Source: Ketobacter sp. (GTDB taxonomy: Bacteria > Pseudomonadota > Gammaproteobacteria > Pseudomonadales > Ketobacteraceae). Taken from it: a DNA stretch of 64,000 nt. Under the pieces are notes generated by a model. It did not search any database, had not been told where the DNA came from, and saw nothing but the letters and a program-made list of their open reading frames with translations. The stretch covers positions 187,296 through 251,295 of the forward strand of contig NZ_RCHN01000023.1 in the NCBI RefSeq assembly GCF_003671495.1. Direction: 5' to 3'. Position numbers and translations under genes: made by a program. Shown piece after piece: positions 56,567-64,000 of the stretch; the stretch's first letter is position 1; each line of letters begins with the position of its first letter.

Positions 56567-57386
56567 GGCGGGTGGCTCCGGTACTGGGAGCAGCGATCAG
56601 CAGAGTGCCCACATGGCGTACGCTGTCCCCCAGTTGAAAGACGTTGAAACGATGGTCATTGAGGTCAAAATGAAGGTGTTGGGTTGCGGCGGCGGCCAGC
56701 TGCGCGGGCAGCGATTCCCACTCACCGCGAAAGGCCAGGGTCGTGGGCAGGCCCAGCAGGCTGGTGTTGGCGTCGGCGAAACGCCGGCGGGCGGCCTGGT
56801 TTTCCAACACGATGGTGTCGGCATCGTCCAGGCCGATCACTGCGTAGGGGAAATGTTCCATGGCTTCCTGGTAGACCCGCAGGGACGCAATGTGGAGCTG
56901 CAGATTGCGGGTCTTTTCTTCCACCAGCTGTTCCAGGTTGCTGTTCAGCTCCGCCAGCTTGTGGTTAGTGGCCTGCAGTTCGGCGTTCAGCAGCCGGTTT
57001 TGATTGGACAGCTCGTAGTAGTCGAAGGCTTCGCTGATGGCTTTCAGCAGCAGATCGTCTTCCCAGGGCTTGGTGAGGAACTTGAAGATGGAGCCTTCGT
57101 TGATCGCCTGGGTAATGGTGCCCAGCTCGGAATAGCCACTCAGAATCAAACGCACCACGTTTTCGTGTTTGAGTTTGACCTGTTTGAGGAATTCGGTGCC
57201 CGTCATGTTGGGCATGCGTTGGTCCGACAATACGACACCGATTTCCGGGTTGGCATCCATGATGGCCAGGCCTTCCTCACCCCCGCTGGCCCGGTATACG
57301 GTCATGTCGTCCTGCTCTTCCAGCAGGCGTTCCAATGCATTCAGAATATTCGGCTCATCGTCCACGATGAGAATGTGGCGTTCCAT
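56559..57386 (-). CDS. Response regulator with PAS-like domain
   Basis: 275 residues: REC (about 1-125, phospho-acceptor in VVLSDQRMPNMTG, conserved Lys in FLTKPW), a coiled coil (about 140-175), and a C-terminal PAS-like domain (about 185-265, FPYAVIGLDDADTIVLENQAA in part). No enzymatic output is present, so it may pass signals by dimer contacts with the operon's other proteins. The ATG at 57386 starts directly at the REC strand, which is preferred over the 17-residue longer frame. First gene of the five-gene operon. Confidence 0.87.
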   Translation of the reverse strand: MERHILIVDDEPNILNALERLLEEQDDMTVYRASGGEEGLAIMDANPEIGVVLSDQRMPNMTGTEFLKQVKLKHENVVRLILSGYSELGTITQAINEGSIFKFLTKPWEDDLLLKAISEAFDYYELSNQNRLLNAELQATNHKLAELNSNLEQLVEEKTRNLQLHIASLRVYQEAMEHFPYAVIGLDDADTIVLENQAARRRFADANTSLLGLPTTLAFRGEWESLPAQLAAAATQHLHFDLNDHRFNVFQLGDSVRHVGTLLIAAPSTGATRHD

Positions 57387-57467
57387 GATGCGACGTCCGT
57401 GTTCGGCGTTTTTGGGTAGATTCTTTAACTCTAGCAAAAACTGAAAACATCGCCGCCGCAGTATTAA

Positions 57468-59489
57468 TTAATCCAGGGTCTGCTCCAGCCGCAGGTTGCC
57501 CCAATGGTCCAGGTGTGCCCGCCAGCCCCGCTGCACCAGGGTGGTGGAGATGGTTTCCGCCACCAGAGCGGGACCGGCCAGTGGTTGCGACACGGCCAGA
57601 TCCTCCCGCCAATAGACGGGGATGGGGTCGCTGTGGCCAGCCAGCCGGGCGCGACTGCGGGGGGCGGCAGCAGTGGTCCGGGTGAGAGTGGGTAAGGCCT
57701 GCACCAGCGGGGCAGCCTGCACCCGGCAGCGCACGTTCACCAGCTCCAGCGGGATGGACAGGCGATGCCCGTAGCGCTGTTCATGTTGCTGGTGAAAACT
57801 GGCTTCCAAGGCTGCCCTGTCCCCCTGCCAGTCCACATTCAGGTAAAAGCGCTGGCCCTGATAGCGGATGTCCAGGGAGCGCTCCACCGTGAGTGCCTCC
57901 GCGGCAACCCCTTCCGCTGCGAGGGCGGCCACGCCCTGTTGTTGCAGGCGGTTAAAATGATCGTCCAGCTGGTGCTGGGTGAGGGCGCGCAGCGGTGTTT
58001 GCACACCGTGGGACAGCTGGCGGGATTGCGGGGCCACCACCATGCCCAGAGCAGACAGGACGCCCCCCTGATTGGGCACAATGGCGTGTTTCATTTCCAG
58101 TGCCTGGGCCAGGGCGCACACGTGAAGACCCCCGGCGCCACCGAAACAGCACAGATGAAAGTCGTCGAGATGGTGGCCCCGCTCGATGGAGATCACCCGC
58201 AGGGCGCGCACCATATGTTCATTGGCGATGTCGATGATGCCCTGGGCGGTGTGTTCCCTGGTCAGCCCCAGGGGGCGGGCCAGGGTGTCCACCGCCTGTT
58301 GTGCGGCGTTCAGGTCCAGTTGCATATTGCCGCCCAGAAAGTATTCCGGTTGCAGGCGCCCCAGCACCGCATTGGCGTCGGTCACCGTAGGCTGACTGCC
58401 GCCCTTGCCGTAACAGGCCGGCCCCGGTGCGGCGCCGGCGGATTCCGGCCCCACCTGGAGCAGTCCCCCGGCATCCACATACGCGATGGAACCACCGCCG
58501 GCGCCGATGGTATGCATATCCACCTGAGGTACTGCCACCGGCCAGGGGCCGATGCGGCCTTCACTGGTCAACTGAATGCCGCCGTCAATTAATGCCACGT
58601 CGGTGGAGGTGCCACCCATGTCAAAGGTGAGCAGTTTGCCCAGCCCGGTTTGGCGGGCGATGAACTGCGCGGCCGCCAGGCCACCGGCCGGCCCCGACAA
58701 CAACATGTCCACGGCCCGCTGCCCGGCCCGGGTGGCGTCCATGGTGCCGCCGGTGGACTGCATCACCGACAGTGGGCAGGGGGCGACGCCCGCCTGCAGT
58801 CGCTGCAGGTAATGGCTGACTTTGGGCCCCAGGCTGGCGTTCAGCCAGGTGGCGATGCCGCGTTCGTATTCGCCGGCTTCGGCCAGTACCTGATGGGACG
58901 CGCTGACAAACCAGTCCGGCGCCAGGGCCTGTTGGATGGCCTGTTCCGGTGCCGGATTGAGGAACGAAAACAGCAGGTTGATGGCCACGGCTTCCACCCC
59001 GGCCACACGCAGCTGCTCACGCAAGGCGGCCAGGTCATCGGCGCTGGGGGCATCCAGTTGGGTGCCGTTGCGATCCACGCGTCCGGGCAATTCGAAACAC
59101 CGGTCGGCGGGCACCGGAATGGGTTGTGCCGTGGGTTGCAGGTTATACAGTTCGCGCCGGGTCTGGCGGCCGATGGTGAGCAAATCCTTGAAGCCAATGT
59201 TGGTGACCAGGGCGGTTTTCACGCCCTTGCCTTCCAGGGCTGCATTGGTGGCCACGGTGGAGCCGTGAATCACCGTGAGGGCACCGCTGCGTACAATTTC
59301 GTCCAGCCCCAGTTCCTGAATCCCCTGCAGGATGGCCCGCTCCGGTGAGTCCGGGGTGGACAGTACCTTGTGAATGCGCAGGGCTCCGTCCTGCAACAGA
59401 ACAAAATCGGTAAAGGTGCCGCCGGTGTCGACCCCCAGAATCGCGACCTGCGGGAGGGTGCCGGGATGGGATGGCTGGGTCATAGGCAT
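57468..59489 (-). CDS. HyuA-type hydantoinase/oxoprolinase subunit
   Basis: 673 residues of the ATP-dependent hydantoinase/5-oxoprolinase A family. The N-terminal phosphate loop DTGGTFTDFV (about 20-29), the second loop with HGSTVATNAALE (about 74-85), and the actin-like FDMGGTSTDVALI and GAGGGSIAYVDAGG motifs (about 285-335) are all kept. These enzymes open cyclic imides such as hydantoins or 5-oxoproline. The B subunit gene is not adjacent, so it may be elsewhere or the protein may act alone. Start is ATG 59489 or 59483; neither has a strong ribosome site. Divergent from mutM. Confidence 0.87.
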   Translation of the reverse strand: MPMTQPSHPGTLPQVAILGVDTGGTFTDFVLLQDGALRIHKVLSTPDSPERAILQGIQELGLDEIVRSGALTVIHGSTVATNAALEGKGVKTALVTNIGFKDLLTIGRQTRRELYNLQPTAQPIPVPADRCFELPGRVDRNGTQLDAPSADDLAALREQLRVAGVEAVAINLLFSFLNPAPEQAIQQALAPDWFVSASHQVLAEAGEYERGIATWLNASLGPKVSHYLQRLQAGVAPCPLSVMQSTGGTMDATRAGQRAVDMLLSGPAGGLAAAQFIARQTGLGKLLTFDMGGTSTDVALIDGGIQLTSEGRIGPWPVAVPQVDMHTIGAGGGSIAYVDAGGLLQVGPESAGAAPGPACYGKGGSQPTVTDANAVLGRLQPEYFLGGNMQLDLNAAQQAVDTLARPLGLTREHTAQGIIDIANEHMVRALRVISIERGHHLDDFHLCCFGGAGGLHVCALAQALEMKHAIVPNQGGVLSALGMVVAPQSRQLSHGVQTPLRALTQHQLDDHFNRLQQQGVAALAAEGVAAEALTVERSLDIRYQGQRFYLNVDWQGDRAALEASFHQQHEQRYGHRLSIPLELVNVRCRVQAAPLVQALPTLTRTTAAAPRSRARLAGHSDPIPVYWREDLAVSQPLAGPALVAETISTTLVQRGWRAHLDHWGNLRLEQTLD

Positions 59490-59632
59490 CAAACACTGGA
59501 GTGGTGGTCAGTTGAGGAAAGCGCCAGTGTACCGCAATGGCAGCCAAAGGTTGAAGAAGGCCGCTGCACACCGATACACTGGCCGCACTTTAGACCTGAT
59601 ACCTCACCTTGGATCGTGACATCGAAGTAGTT

Positions 59633-60445
59633 ATGCCAGAATTACCCGAAGTGGAAACCACCCGCCGTGGCATCGAGCCCCATATCGTCGGCAAGCGCGT
59701 CAAGGCATTGCACGTTCGCCAGCCCAGGCTGCGTTGGCCCGTACCGCCCTCCATTCATGAGGCGGAAGGCAAAAAACTGAAAACGGTGGAGCGGCGGGGC
59801 AAGTACCTGCTGTTCCGTTTCAGCAGCGGCACCATCATTGCCCATCTGGGTATGTCCGGCAGCATGCGCATTACGGCACCGGGTGAGCCCCCCATGTTTC
59901 ACGATCATGTGGATCTGGAGTGCAGCGACGGCACCACCCTGCGCTACTGCGACCCGCGCCGGTTCGGTGCCTGGCTCTGGACCCGGGAGGACCCGCTGCA
60001 ACATGAGCTGATTGTGAAGCTGGGGCCGGAGCCCCTCACGGACGCCTTTAATGTGGATTACCTGGTGGCCAGGGCCAAAGGCCGCAAAAGCAGTGTCAAA
60101 ACCTTCATCATGGACAGCCATGTGGTGGTGGGGGTGGGGAACATCTACGCCAATGAGGCCCTGTTCATGGCCGGGATTCACCCCAAGCGGGCGGCGGGGC
60201 GGGTCAGCCGGGCGCGCTATGAAAAGCTGGTGGCAGCCATCAAGGCGGTGCTGGCGGCCTCCATTGAAATGGGAGGCACCACGTTGCGGGATTTTGTGGG
60301 CGGTGACGGCAAGCCCGGCTATTTCAAGCAGACCCTGCGGGTCTATGGCCGCGGGGGGCAGCCCTGCCTGGCCTGCAAAACCCCGTTGACCGAAATTCGA
60401 TTGGGGCAACGCTCTACCGTTTTCTGCAAACTGTGCCAGACTTAA
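59633..60445 (+). CDS. mutM: Formamidopyrimidine-DNA glycosylase
   Basis: 270-residue bifunctional glycosylase/AP lyase that removes 8-oxoguanine and FaPy. It begins MPELPEVET, with the catalytic Pro after Met removal and Glu next to it; Lys in ERRGKYLL (about 57) and the C-terminal zinc finger C-x2-C-x16-C-x2-C (CLAC to CKLC) are intact. The ATG at 59633 is required for the catalytic Pro at the N-terminus, so the longer frame to 59609 is wrong. Confidence 0.96.
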   Translation: MPELPEVETTRRGIEPHIVGKRVKALHVRQPRLRWPVPPSIHEAEGKKLKTVERRGKYLLFRFSSGTIIAHLGMSGSMRITAPGEPPMFHDHVDLECSDGTTLRYCDPRRFGAWLWTREDPLQHELIVKLGPEPLTDAFNVDYLVARAKGRKSSVKTFIMDSHVVVGVGNIYANEALFMAGIHPKRAAGRVSRARYEKLVAAIKAVLAASIEMGGTTLRDFVGGDGKPGYFKQTLRVYGRGGQPCLACKTPLTEIRLGQRSTVFCKLCQT

Positions 60446-60613
60446 ACTACGCTGGCGCTGGCAAAATGACCGCGAAAAGTTGATCCAGTACAAAATCCAC
60501 TGGAAAAAGGTGGCTCTGTGGGCGCCAAAAGTGGATCGTTTCCCATTTAGGGAATACACTAGAATAAAGCACTTAGGTGGCTACCTTCGAGAAAATTATA
60601 AAGAGGAAAGATT

Positions 60614-60949
60614 ATGCGCAGCCTGAAGAGCACTTTTAGATCCGTGATGGTGGCCCTGTCCATGGCCCTGTTTGCGGCGGCACCGGCAGTATCCCAGGCG
60701 CAAACGGTGACGGATCGGCCCAGTGGTCTGGAAATGACCGGTGATGTGCTGTTGGTGCGTCCCCTGACCCTAGTGGCCACGGTCATCGGGACTGGCCTGT
60801 TTGTGGTGTCTCTGCCGTTCTCTGCTTTGGGCGGAAACGTGGGTGAAGCCGGCGATACGCTGGTGGTGACCCCGTTCAGGAGCACCTTCCTGCGCTGCCT
60901 GGGTTGTTCTGAGAAACATTTGTCCGTGGCCGAGCGCACCGGCGAATAA
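60614..60949 (+). CDS. Small secreted protein, function unknown
   Basis: 111 residues. A clear signal peptide (VMVALSMALFAAAPAVSQAQ, about 11-30) is followed by a hydrophobic central segment (VRPLTLVATVIGTGLFVVSLPFSALGG in part, about 48-74) that may insert in a membrane, and a Cys-rich end with CLGC (about 95-98). GAGGAAAG precedes the ATG. Proteins of this layout are common in related marine bacteria but unnamed. A terminator follows 25 bases after the stop. Confidence 0.75.
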   Translation: MRSLKSTFRSVMVALSMALFAAAPAVSQAQTVTDRPSGLEMTGDVLLVRPLTLVATVIGTGLFVVSLPFSALGGNVGEAGDTLVVTPFRSTFLRCLGCSEKHLSVAERTGE

Positions 60950-60970
60950 TCCCGCCCTCGAAGGACACGT

Positions 60971-61008
60971 AAAAGCCCTGCTTCTTCACCGGAGGCAGGG
61001 CTTTTTAT
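60971..61008. terminator. Bidirectional rho-independent terminator
   Basis: AAAGCCCTGC (60972-60981) pairs with GCAGGGCTTT (60995-61004) around a 13-base loop; A-run before and T-run after. It lies between convergent genes and should end transcripts from both the secreted-protein gene and the toxin-immunity pair. Confidence 0.88.
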
Positions 61009-61014
61009 TGGCTG

Positions 61015-61593
61015 TTATTCCTCAAACACCTCAATCAGATTCGTATCGAACACCACACCACTCAACTCACAGGATTCCACCACCGCTTTCAGGCGATCGG
61101 TGCAGAACAGTGAGGCGGCGTTCTGCAGGCGGGATTTGAAGATGACCTCCTGCTCCACGCTGGCCTGAAACTCCAGGTGGTTCAACCCCAACTCCATCCC
61201 ATCGGCCTGGTCAAAGGCACAGGCCGCTTTATCTTCCTCGCCAAAGCGCAGGCAATTGAAGATCTGAAAGGTTTCCCCCGCCACGGTGACCGGCAGGAAC
61301 TCCCCGTAAGGCTGTAAGAGTTCCCCCAGCAGGCGGTGTGCCTTGGGGGACAGCACCAGGGTGGCATACAGCCACAGGCTGAGGTCGGGGATCTCACCCC
61401 TGGGTTTGTCCTCAATGGGGGCAAAGCGGGTGTCCGGGGTTTGCCACCAGGCCTGCAGGGAAGCATTGCGTTGGCTGAACTGCACCACATCGTCGAAATC
61501 GACGTCGTCCGGCACAAAGGGGAACAGATCCGTAAGCTGCAAATCCAGCTGTTGAAAACCGTAATAGTCGATGCGGATGGCGTAAACCGTCAT
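61015..61593 (-). CDS. Candidate immunity protein, DUF1629/Imm43-like
   Basis: 192 residues, acidic, cytosolic (no signal peptide). The C-terminal half resembles the DUF1629/Imm43 pattern: LSPKAHRLLGELLQPYGEFLPV, then FNCLRFGEEDKAACAFDQAD, and ending with DRLKAVVESCELSGVVFD, quoted here in parts to show the order helix, Phe-Asn strand, acidic loop and terminal helix-strand. The ATG lies 2 bases past the stop of the AHH nuclease gene, so the two are tightly coupled. Proteins of this group neutralise polymorphic toxins; binding to the neighbouring nuclease is inferred from position. Confidence 0.72.
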   Translation of the reverse strand: MTVYAIRIDYYGFQQLDLQLTDLFPFVPDDVDFDDVVQFSQRNASLQAWWQTPDTRFAPIEDKPRGEIPDLSLWLYATLVLSPKAHRLLGELLQPYGEFLPVTVAGETFQIFNCLRFGEEDKAACAFDQADGMELGLNHLEFQASVEQEVIFKSRLQNAASLFCTDRLKAVVESCELSGVVFDTNLIEVFEE

Positions 61594-61595
61594 GT

Positions 61596-62297
61596 TCAGG
61601 AGCCTATGGCGATCTTCGGTTCGTTGTCTTGCAGGATGCGGCCAATGATCTGCAGCTGGGTTTTGATCGCATCCATGTTGCGCAGCAGTGTAACCTTTTG
61701 CGACACCCAACGCTCGTACTCGTGGGTGTGGTAGGTGAGGTGGCCGCGGGAGGCAGGCATGGACCAATGGGGGGTGGCGGCATCCTTGGCCACCAGATAG
61801 ACCCCGTTGGCGGGGTCATTGATGCGAATGCCGTGAATGTGCAGGTGCATGCGGGTCTGGTTGTTCACCACCGGCAGCTTGCCCTTGCCCGGTACAATGT
61901 GGTGGGCGGTGTGTTCCGGACTGGGTTTGGGCACCCCTTCGGCGCGCATGAATTTTTCCAGGGTTTCGGTGGGGTGGTGTTCCTCCGCGCTCAGCAGGCT
62001 GATGGCTTCCATGCGTTGCTTGCCGGAGCCCTCAGTGGCCTCTTTGCCTTTGGCGCGATAGGCCGCCAGTTGGCCCTGCACGTCCGCCATCACCTGCAGG
62101 TGGCCCCGCTCCCGCTCCAGGTGGGCCTTGGCCTTGCCCAGGGCGGTTTGGCGTTGCTCCTGGGTCAGCCCGGTATCCCGTTCCGCTGCGTAGTAGGATT
62201 CTGCCATCTCACTGTAGCGTTCCAGCATGCGCTCGAACGGAGACAGCTCGTGGCTGTGGGGAGTGATCCGTACGCCGTTGTGGTATTCCAGTTTCAT
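61596..62297 (-). CDS. AHH-type nuclease toxin candidate
   Basis: 233 residues. The C-terminal 105 form an AHH domain of the HNH/ENDO VII superfamily: AHHIVP at 131-136, R149 before HLHIHGIRINDPANGVYL (about 151-168, in parts) and the trailing GHLTYHTHEYERWV (185-198) with two more histidines. AHH proteins are nuclease toxins of polymorphic and contact-dependent systems. The N-terminal 125 residues are helical and charged with no signal peptide, Rhs, VgrG, PAAR or filament repeats, so it would be an orphan cargo effector or an intracellular toxin. The ATG at 62297 is preferred; in-frame ATGs at 62333 and 62357 would overlap hairpin structures. An immunity-like gene follows after 2 bases. Confidence 0.75.
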   Translation of the reverse strand: MKLEYHNGVRITPHSHELSPFERMLERYSEMAESYYAAERDTGLTQEQRQTALGKAKAHLERERGHLQVMADVQGQLAAYRAKGKEATEGSGKQRMEAISLLSAEEHHPTETLEKFMRAEGVPKPSPEHTAHHIVPGKGKLPVVNNQTRMHLHIHGIRINDPANGVYLVAKDAATPHWSMPASRGHLTYHTHEYERWVSQKVTLLRNMDAIKTQLQIIGRILQDNEPKIAIGS

Positions 62298-62357
62298 AGT
62301 GATCCCAAATTGCCCTGATGCTTTTTTAAGCATTGTTAACCCGGGCTCCGGGTTCAC

Positions 62358-62400
62358 ACAAGGGGGAATTGGCTCACCATAATGTGAAAATTCCCCTTGT
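62358..62400. repeat. Long imperfect hairpin upstream of the AHH gene
   Basis: ACAAGGGGGAATT (62358-62370) pairs with AATTCCCCTTGT (62389-62400) with one bulged base, and TCAC (62374-62377) pairs with GTGA (62384-62387) inside. There is no T-run on either side. It separates the toxin-immunity pair from the TM2 gene on the same strand and may mark a boundary or control the toxin transcript. Confidence 0.65.
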
Positions 62401-62437
62401 CAGTGATGGACCCCGTGTTCCAGCGTGCTTTCTTTGC

Positions 62438-63541
62438 TCAGGGGCGGCACTCCGGGGGGCGGTACTTGGATACCAGGGTGCCGCCGGTGCAGTCCCAGAT
62501 GAACTGGTCGTCCTGCAGGTAGGGCACCAGGGTCAGGGTTTCCCCGGCGATCACCGATACGCCGTCGTCGAAGGTGATGGTGATGACGGCGTTTTCGGTC
62601 ATCACCCAGCTGCTGTAGGTGAACTGACCCACCTCTTCGAGCCCCATGTCGATGGCACTGTTGGGGACGAAGTCGGTACGCTGGATAAAGTCCTCCACCT
62701 CCAGCTCGATGTCTTCCGCTTCCAGCAGGGTCTGGTTGACCTGGGCGCGAACGGTGTAATCCTGGTAGGCAGGAATGGCAATCGCCGCCAAAATGCCCAC
62801 CACCATAACCATCAGGAACAGACCCACGATCAACCACACCCAGGCACTGGAGCCGGATTTGTGGCCGTGTTTCTCATCCCATTTCTCGCGGCTGGTGCAG
62901 AGAAACACCACGAATTCCACCAGGGAAACCAGGCTGGGGATCAGGGTCCAGCTGAACAGCAGATAGAAAATGCCCCACCACTGGCCCAGATAGAAACGGT
63001 GGATACCCCAGGAGCCGGTGGGCAGAAACGCCAGCAGGGCAGCCACTTCACGGCTGCGGCCCAGGGTGGGCAGCTTGCGTTTGCAATGGGGGCAGACCCG
63101 GGCCAGGCGGGGCGCTTCACCACCGCAATGGCTGCAATAGCGGATTTCGTCGGGATGCAGGTGATCGTCCGCCGGGGCGGCGTAGGGGGTGGTGTCTGGG
63201 GTGGTGTCGGGGTCGGCATCCTGCTCGGTATCGGCAGCCGGTTCCACCTGCGGCGCCGGGGCGGTGGCCATGGGCTCCAATTGAGGCTCCGGCGGAGTGG
63301 CCAATGCAGGTTCCGCCTGCAGTTCCACCACGGCACCGGATTTCTCCAGCGCAGCCCGGTAGCGCTCTCCGGTGGCTTCATCCACCCCGCCCTTGACCTT
63401 GTTCGGCGTTCCCTGCAGCAATGCCTGCGCCTTTTCCTGGGGCAGTTTCATCAGATTGGCCAGGCGGGCGGCCACGGCGGTGCGGTCCTGGCCGGGTTGG
63501 ATGGCGCCGGTCAGGATCACGTTGTAGCGAGGTTCAGACAT
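62438..63541 (-). CDS. Zinc-ribbon/TM2 protein fused to a type IV pilin-like domain
   Basis: 367 residues in four parts. Residues 1-75 resemble a small L7/L12-like helical module (AAVEKSGA-type end: ALEKSGAVVEL). A Pro/Asp-rich linker (76-130) follows, then a zinc ribbon (C136, C139, C150, C153), a TM2 domain (about 165-217, with GSWGIHRFYLG), and finally a pilin-like part (about 236-367) whose helix VVGILAAIAIPAYQDYTVRA is that of type IVa pilins and whose tail has a likely disulfide (C351-C365). There is no prepilin leader with Gly-Phe and Glu5, so it cannot be processed as a pilin. It likely stays in the inner membrane with the pilin-like domain outside. Confidence 0.82.
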   Translation of the reverse strand: MSEPRYNVILTGAIQPGQDRTAVAARLANLMKLPQEKAQALLQGTPNKVKGGVDEATGERYRAALEKSGAVVELQAEPALATPPEPQLEPMATAPAPQVEPAADTEQDADPDTTPDTTPYAAPADDHLHPDEIRYCSHCGGEAPRLARVCPHCKRKLPTLGRSREVAALLAFLPTGSWGIHRFYLGQWWGIFYLLFSWTLIPSLVSLVEFVVFLCTSREKWDEKHGHKSGSSAWVWLIVGLFLMVMVVGILAAIAIPAYQDYTVRAQVNQTLLEAEDIELEVEDFIQRTDFVPNSAIDMGLEEVGQFTYSSWVMTENAVITITFDDGVSVIAGETLTLVPYLQDDQFIWDCTGGTLVSKYRPPECRP

Positions 63542-63569
63542 GGAGTTCCCTTAATGAAATGACAGATCA

Positions 63570-64000
63570 TCAATGCTTCAGTTTGGCTTTCAGGCGTTCC
63601 CGAACGGATTGCACAATGGCGTAGAACACCGGAATCATGGGGGTGCCCACCAACAAGGCTGCCAGCATGCCCCACAGGACCGTGTGGCCCAGGGACAGCT
63701 GGCTGAACATGCCGGCGCCGGAGGCCAGCACCAGGGGCAGTATCCCCAACACAAAGGACAGGGCGGTCATGCACACCGCCCGGAACCGCAGGCGCCCGGC
63801 CTCGGCGACCGCTTCCAGGATGGACAGCCCACCCTGTTCCCGCCGTTCCCGGGCAAATTCCACAATGAGGATGGCGTTCTTGGCCGCCAGCCCGATCAGC
63901 AGCACCATACCCACCTGGGCGAACAGGTCCAGGGCGCCCAGCTGGGGAATGCCGATCTGGCCCACCAGCAGCAGGCCACCGATGGCTCCGGCCACTGCGA
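63570..64000 (-). CDS. RND efflux pump, C-terminal part (cut by window edge)
   Basis: The last about 142 residues of an AcrB/MexB-type HAE1 transporter; the 5' part lies beyond the right edge. The helix motif [16 protein letters not shown] and the following [26 protein letters not shown] (in parts) match helices 10-11 of AcrB, with VPVFY-type MIPVFY near the end. It is tripartite multidrug-pump type, unlike the MMPL protein at the left of the window. The TM2-pilin gene follows 28 bases downstream. Confidence 0.93.
   Translation of the reverse strand, partial: AVAGAIGGLLLVGQIGIPQLGALDLFAQVGMVLLIGLAAKNAILIVEFARERREQGGLSILEAVAEAGRLRFRAVCMTALSFVLGILPLVLASGAGMFSQLSLGHTVLWGMLAALLVGTPMIPVFYAIVQSVRERLKAKLKH

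Overview
The window looks like chromosomal DNA of a high-GC gammaproteobacterium on the Pseudomonas side of the class, probably a marine or hydrocarbon-associated relative such as the Alcanivorax/Ketobacter group. That placement is inferred from gene order and from lipid and ketone genes, not from any rRNA gene. Two Pseudomonas-type neighbourhoods are recognisable. One is dgcP-like / endonuclease-phosphatase / dsbA / cytochrome c4 / cytochrome c5 / engB / polA. The other is ridA / spoT / rpoZ / gmk / yicC / rph / pyrE / slmA / argB / algC / coaBC / radC / rpmB / rpmG. Here they are joined (ridA lies 6 bp from polA), and the usual crc and dut genes are absent from their customary positions.

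Layout. 0.3-7.0 kb: a five-gene minus-strand operon with an OleD-like reductase, two thiolase-fold synthases, an MMPL/RND exporter and a condensation-fold protein; it resembles a pathway that makes and exports an alpha-branched beta-hydroxy lipid. 7.1-19.2 kb: housekeeping block (diguanylate cyclase, DsbA, cytochromes c, EngB, an ErsA/Spot 42-position sRNA candidate, PolA, RidA, SpoT, RpoZ, Gmk). 19.3-28.9 kb: an IsdG-like monooxygenase, a large double-PAS chemoreceptor, polyphosphate kinase 2, an MscS channel, YegP, an AlkB-type dioxygenase and several unknowns. 28.9-30.6 kb: a small, visibly more AT-rich accessory island of unrecognised genes that read like two divergent toxin/immunity-type pairs. 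30.7-43.0 kb: SOS-controlled yebG, yicC, rph-pyrE, CHAD protein, slmA-argB-algC-coaBC, radC. 42.9-47.1 kb: a Baeyer-Villiger monooxygenase fused to an esterase, translationally coupled to a GMC alcohol dehydrogenase. 47.3-57.4 kb: rpmB-rpmG, an EAL-HDOD protein, a secreted repeat protein and a tightly packed five-gene signalling operon (two REC/HD-GYP proteins, HDOD, CHASE histidine kinase, REC-PAS). 57.5-64 kb: HyuA-type hydantoinase, mutM, a secreted small protein, an AHH-nuclease/DUF1629-like toxin-immunity pair, a TM2 protein fused to a pilin-like domain, and the 3' end of an RND pump gene cut by the window edge.

The parts most worth following up are the OleD/thiolase/MMPL cluster, the 28.9-30.6 kb island (including a 36-codon membrane ORF), the AHH toxin pair with its upstream long hairpin, the oxygenase-esterase fusion that overlaps radC, and the sRNA candidate between polA and engB. 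No tRNA, rRNA, CRISPR array, insertion sequence or transposase was recognised.
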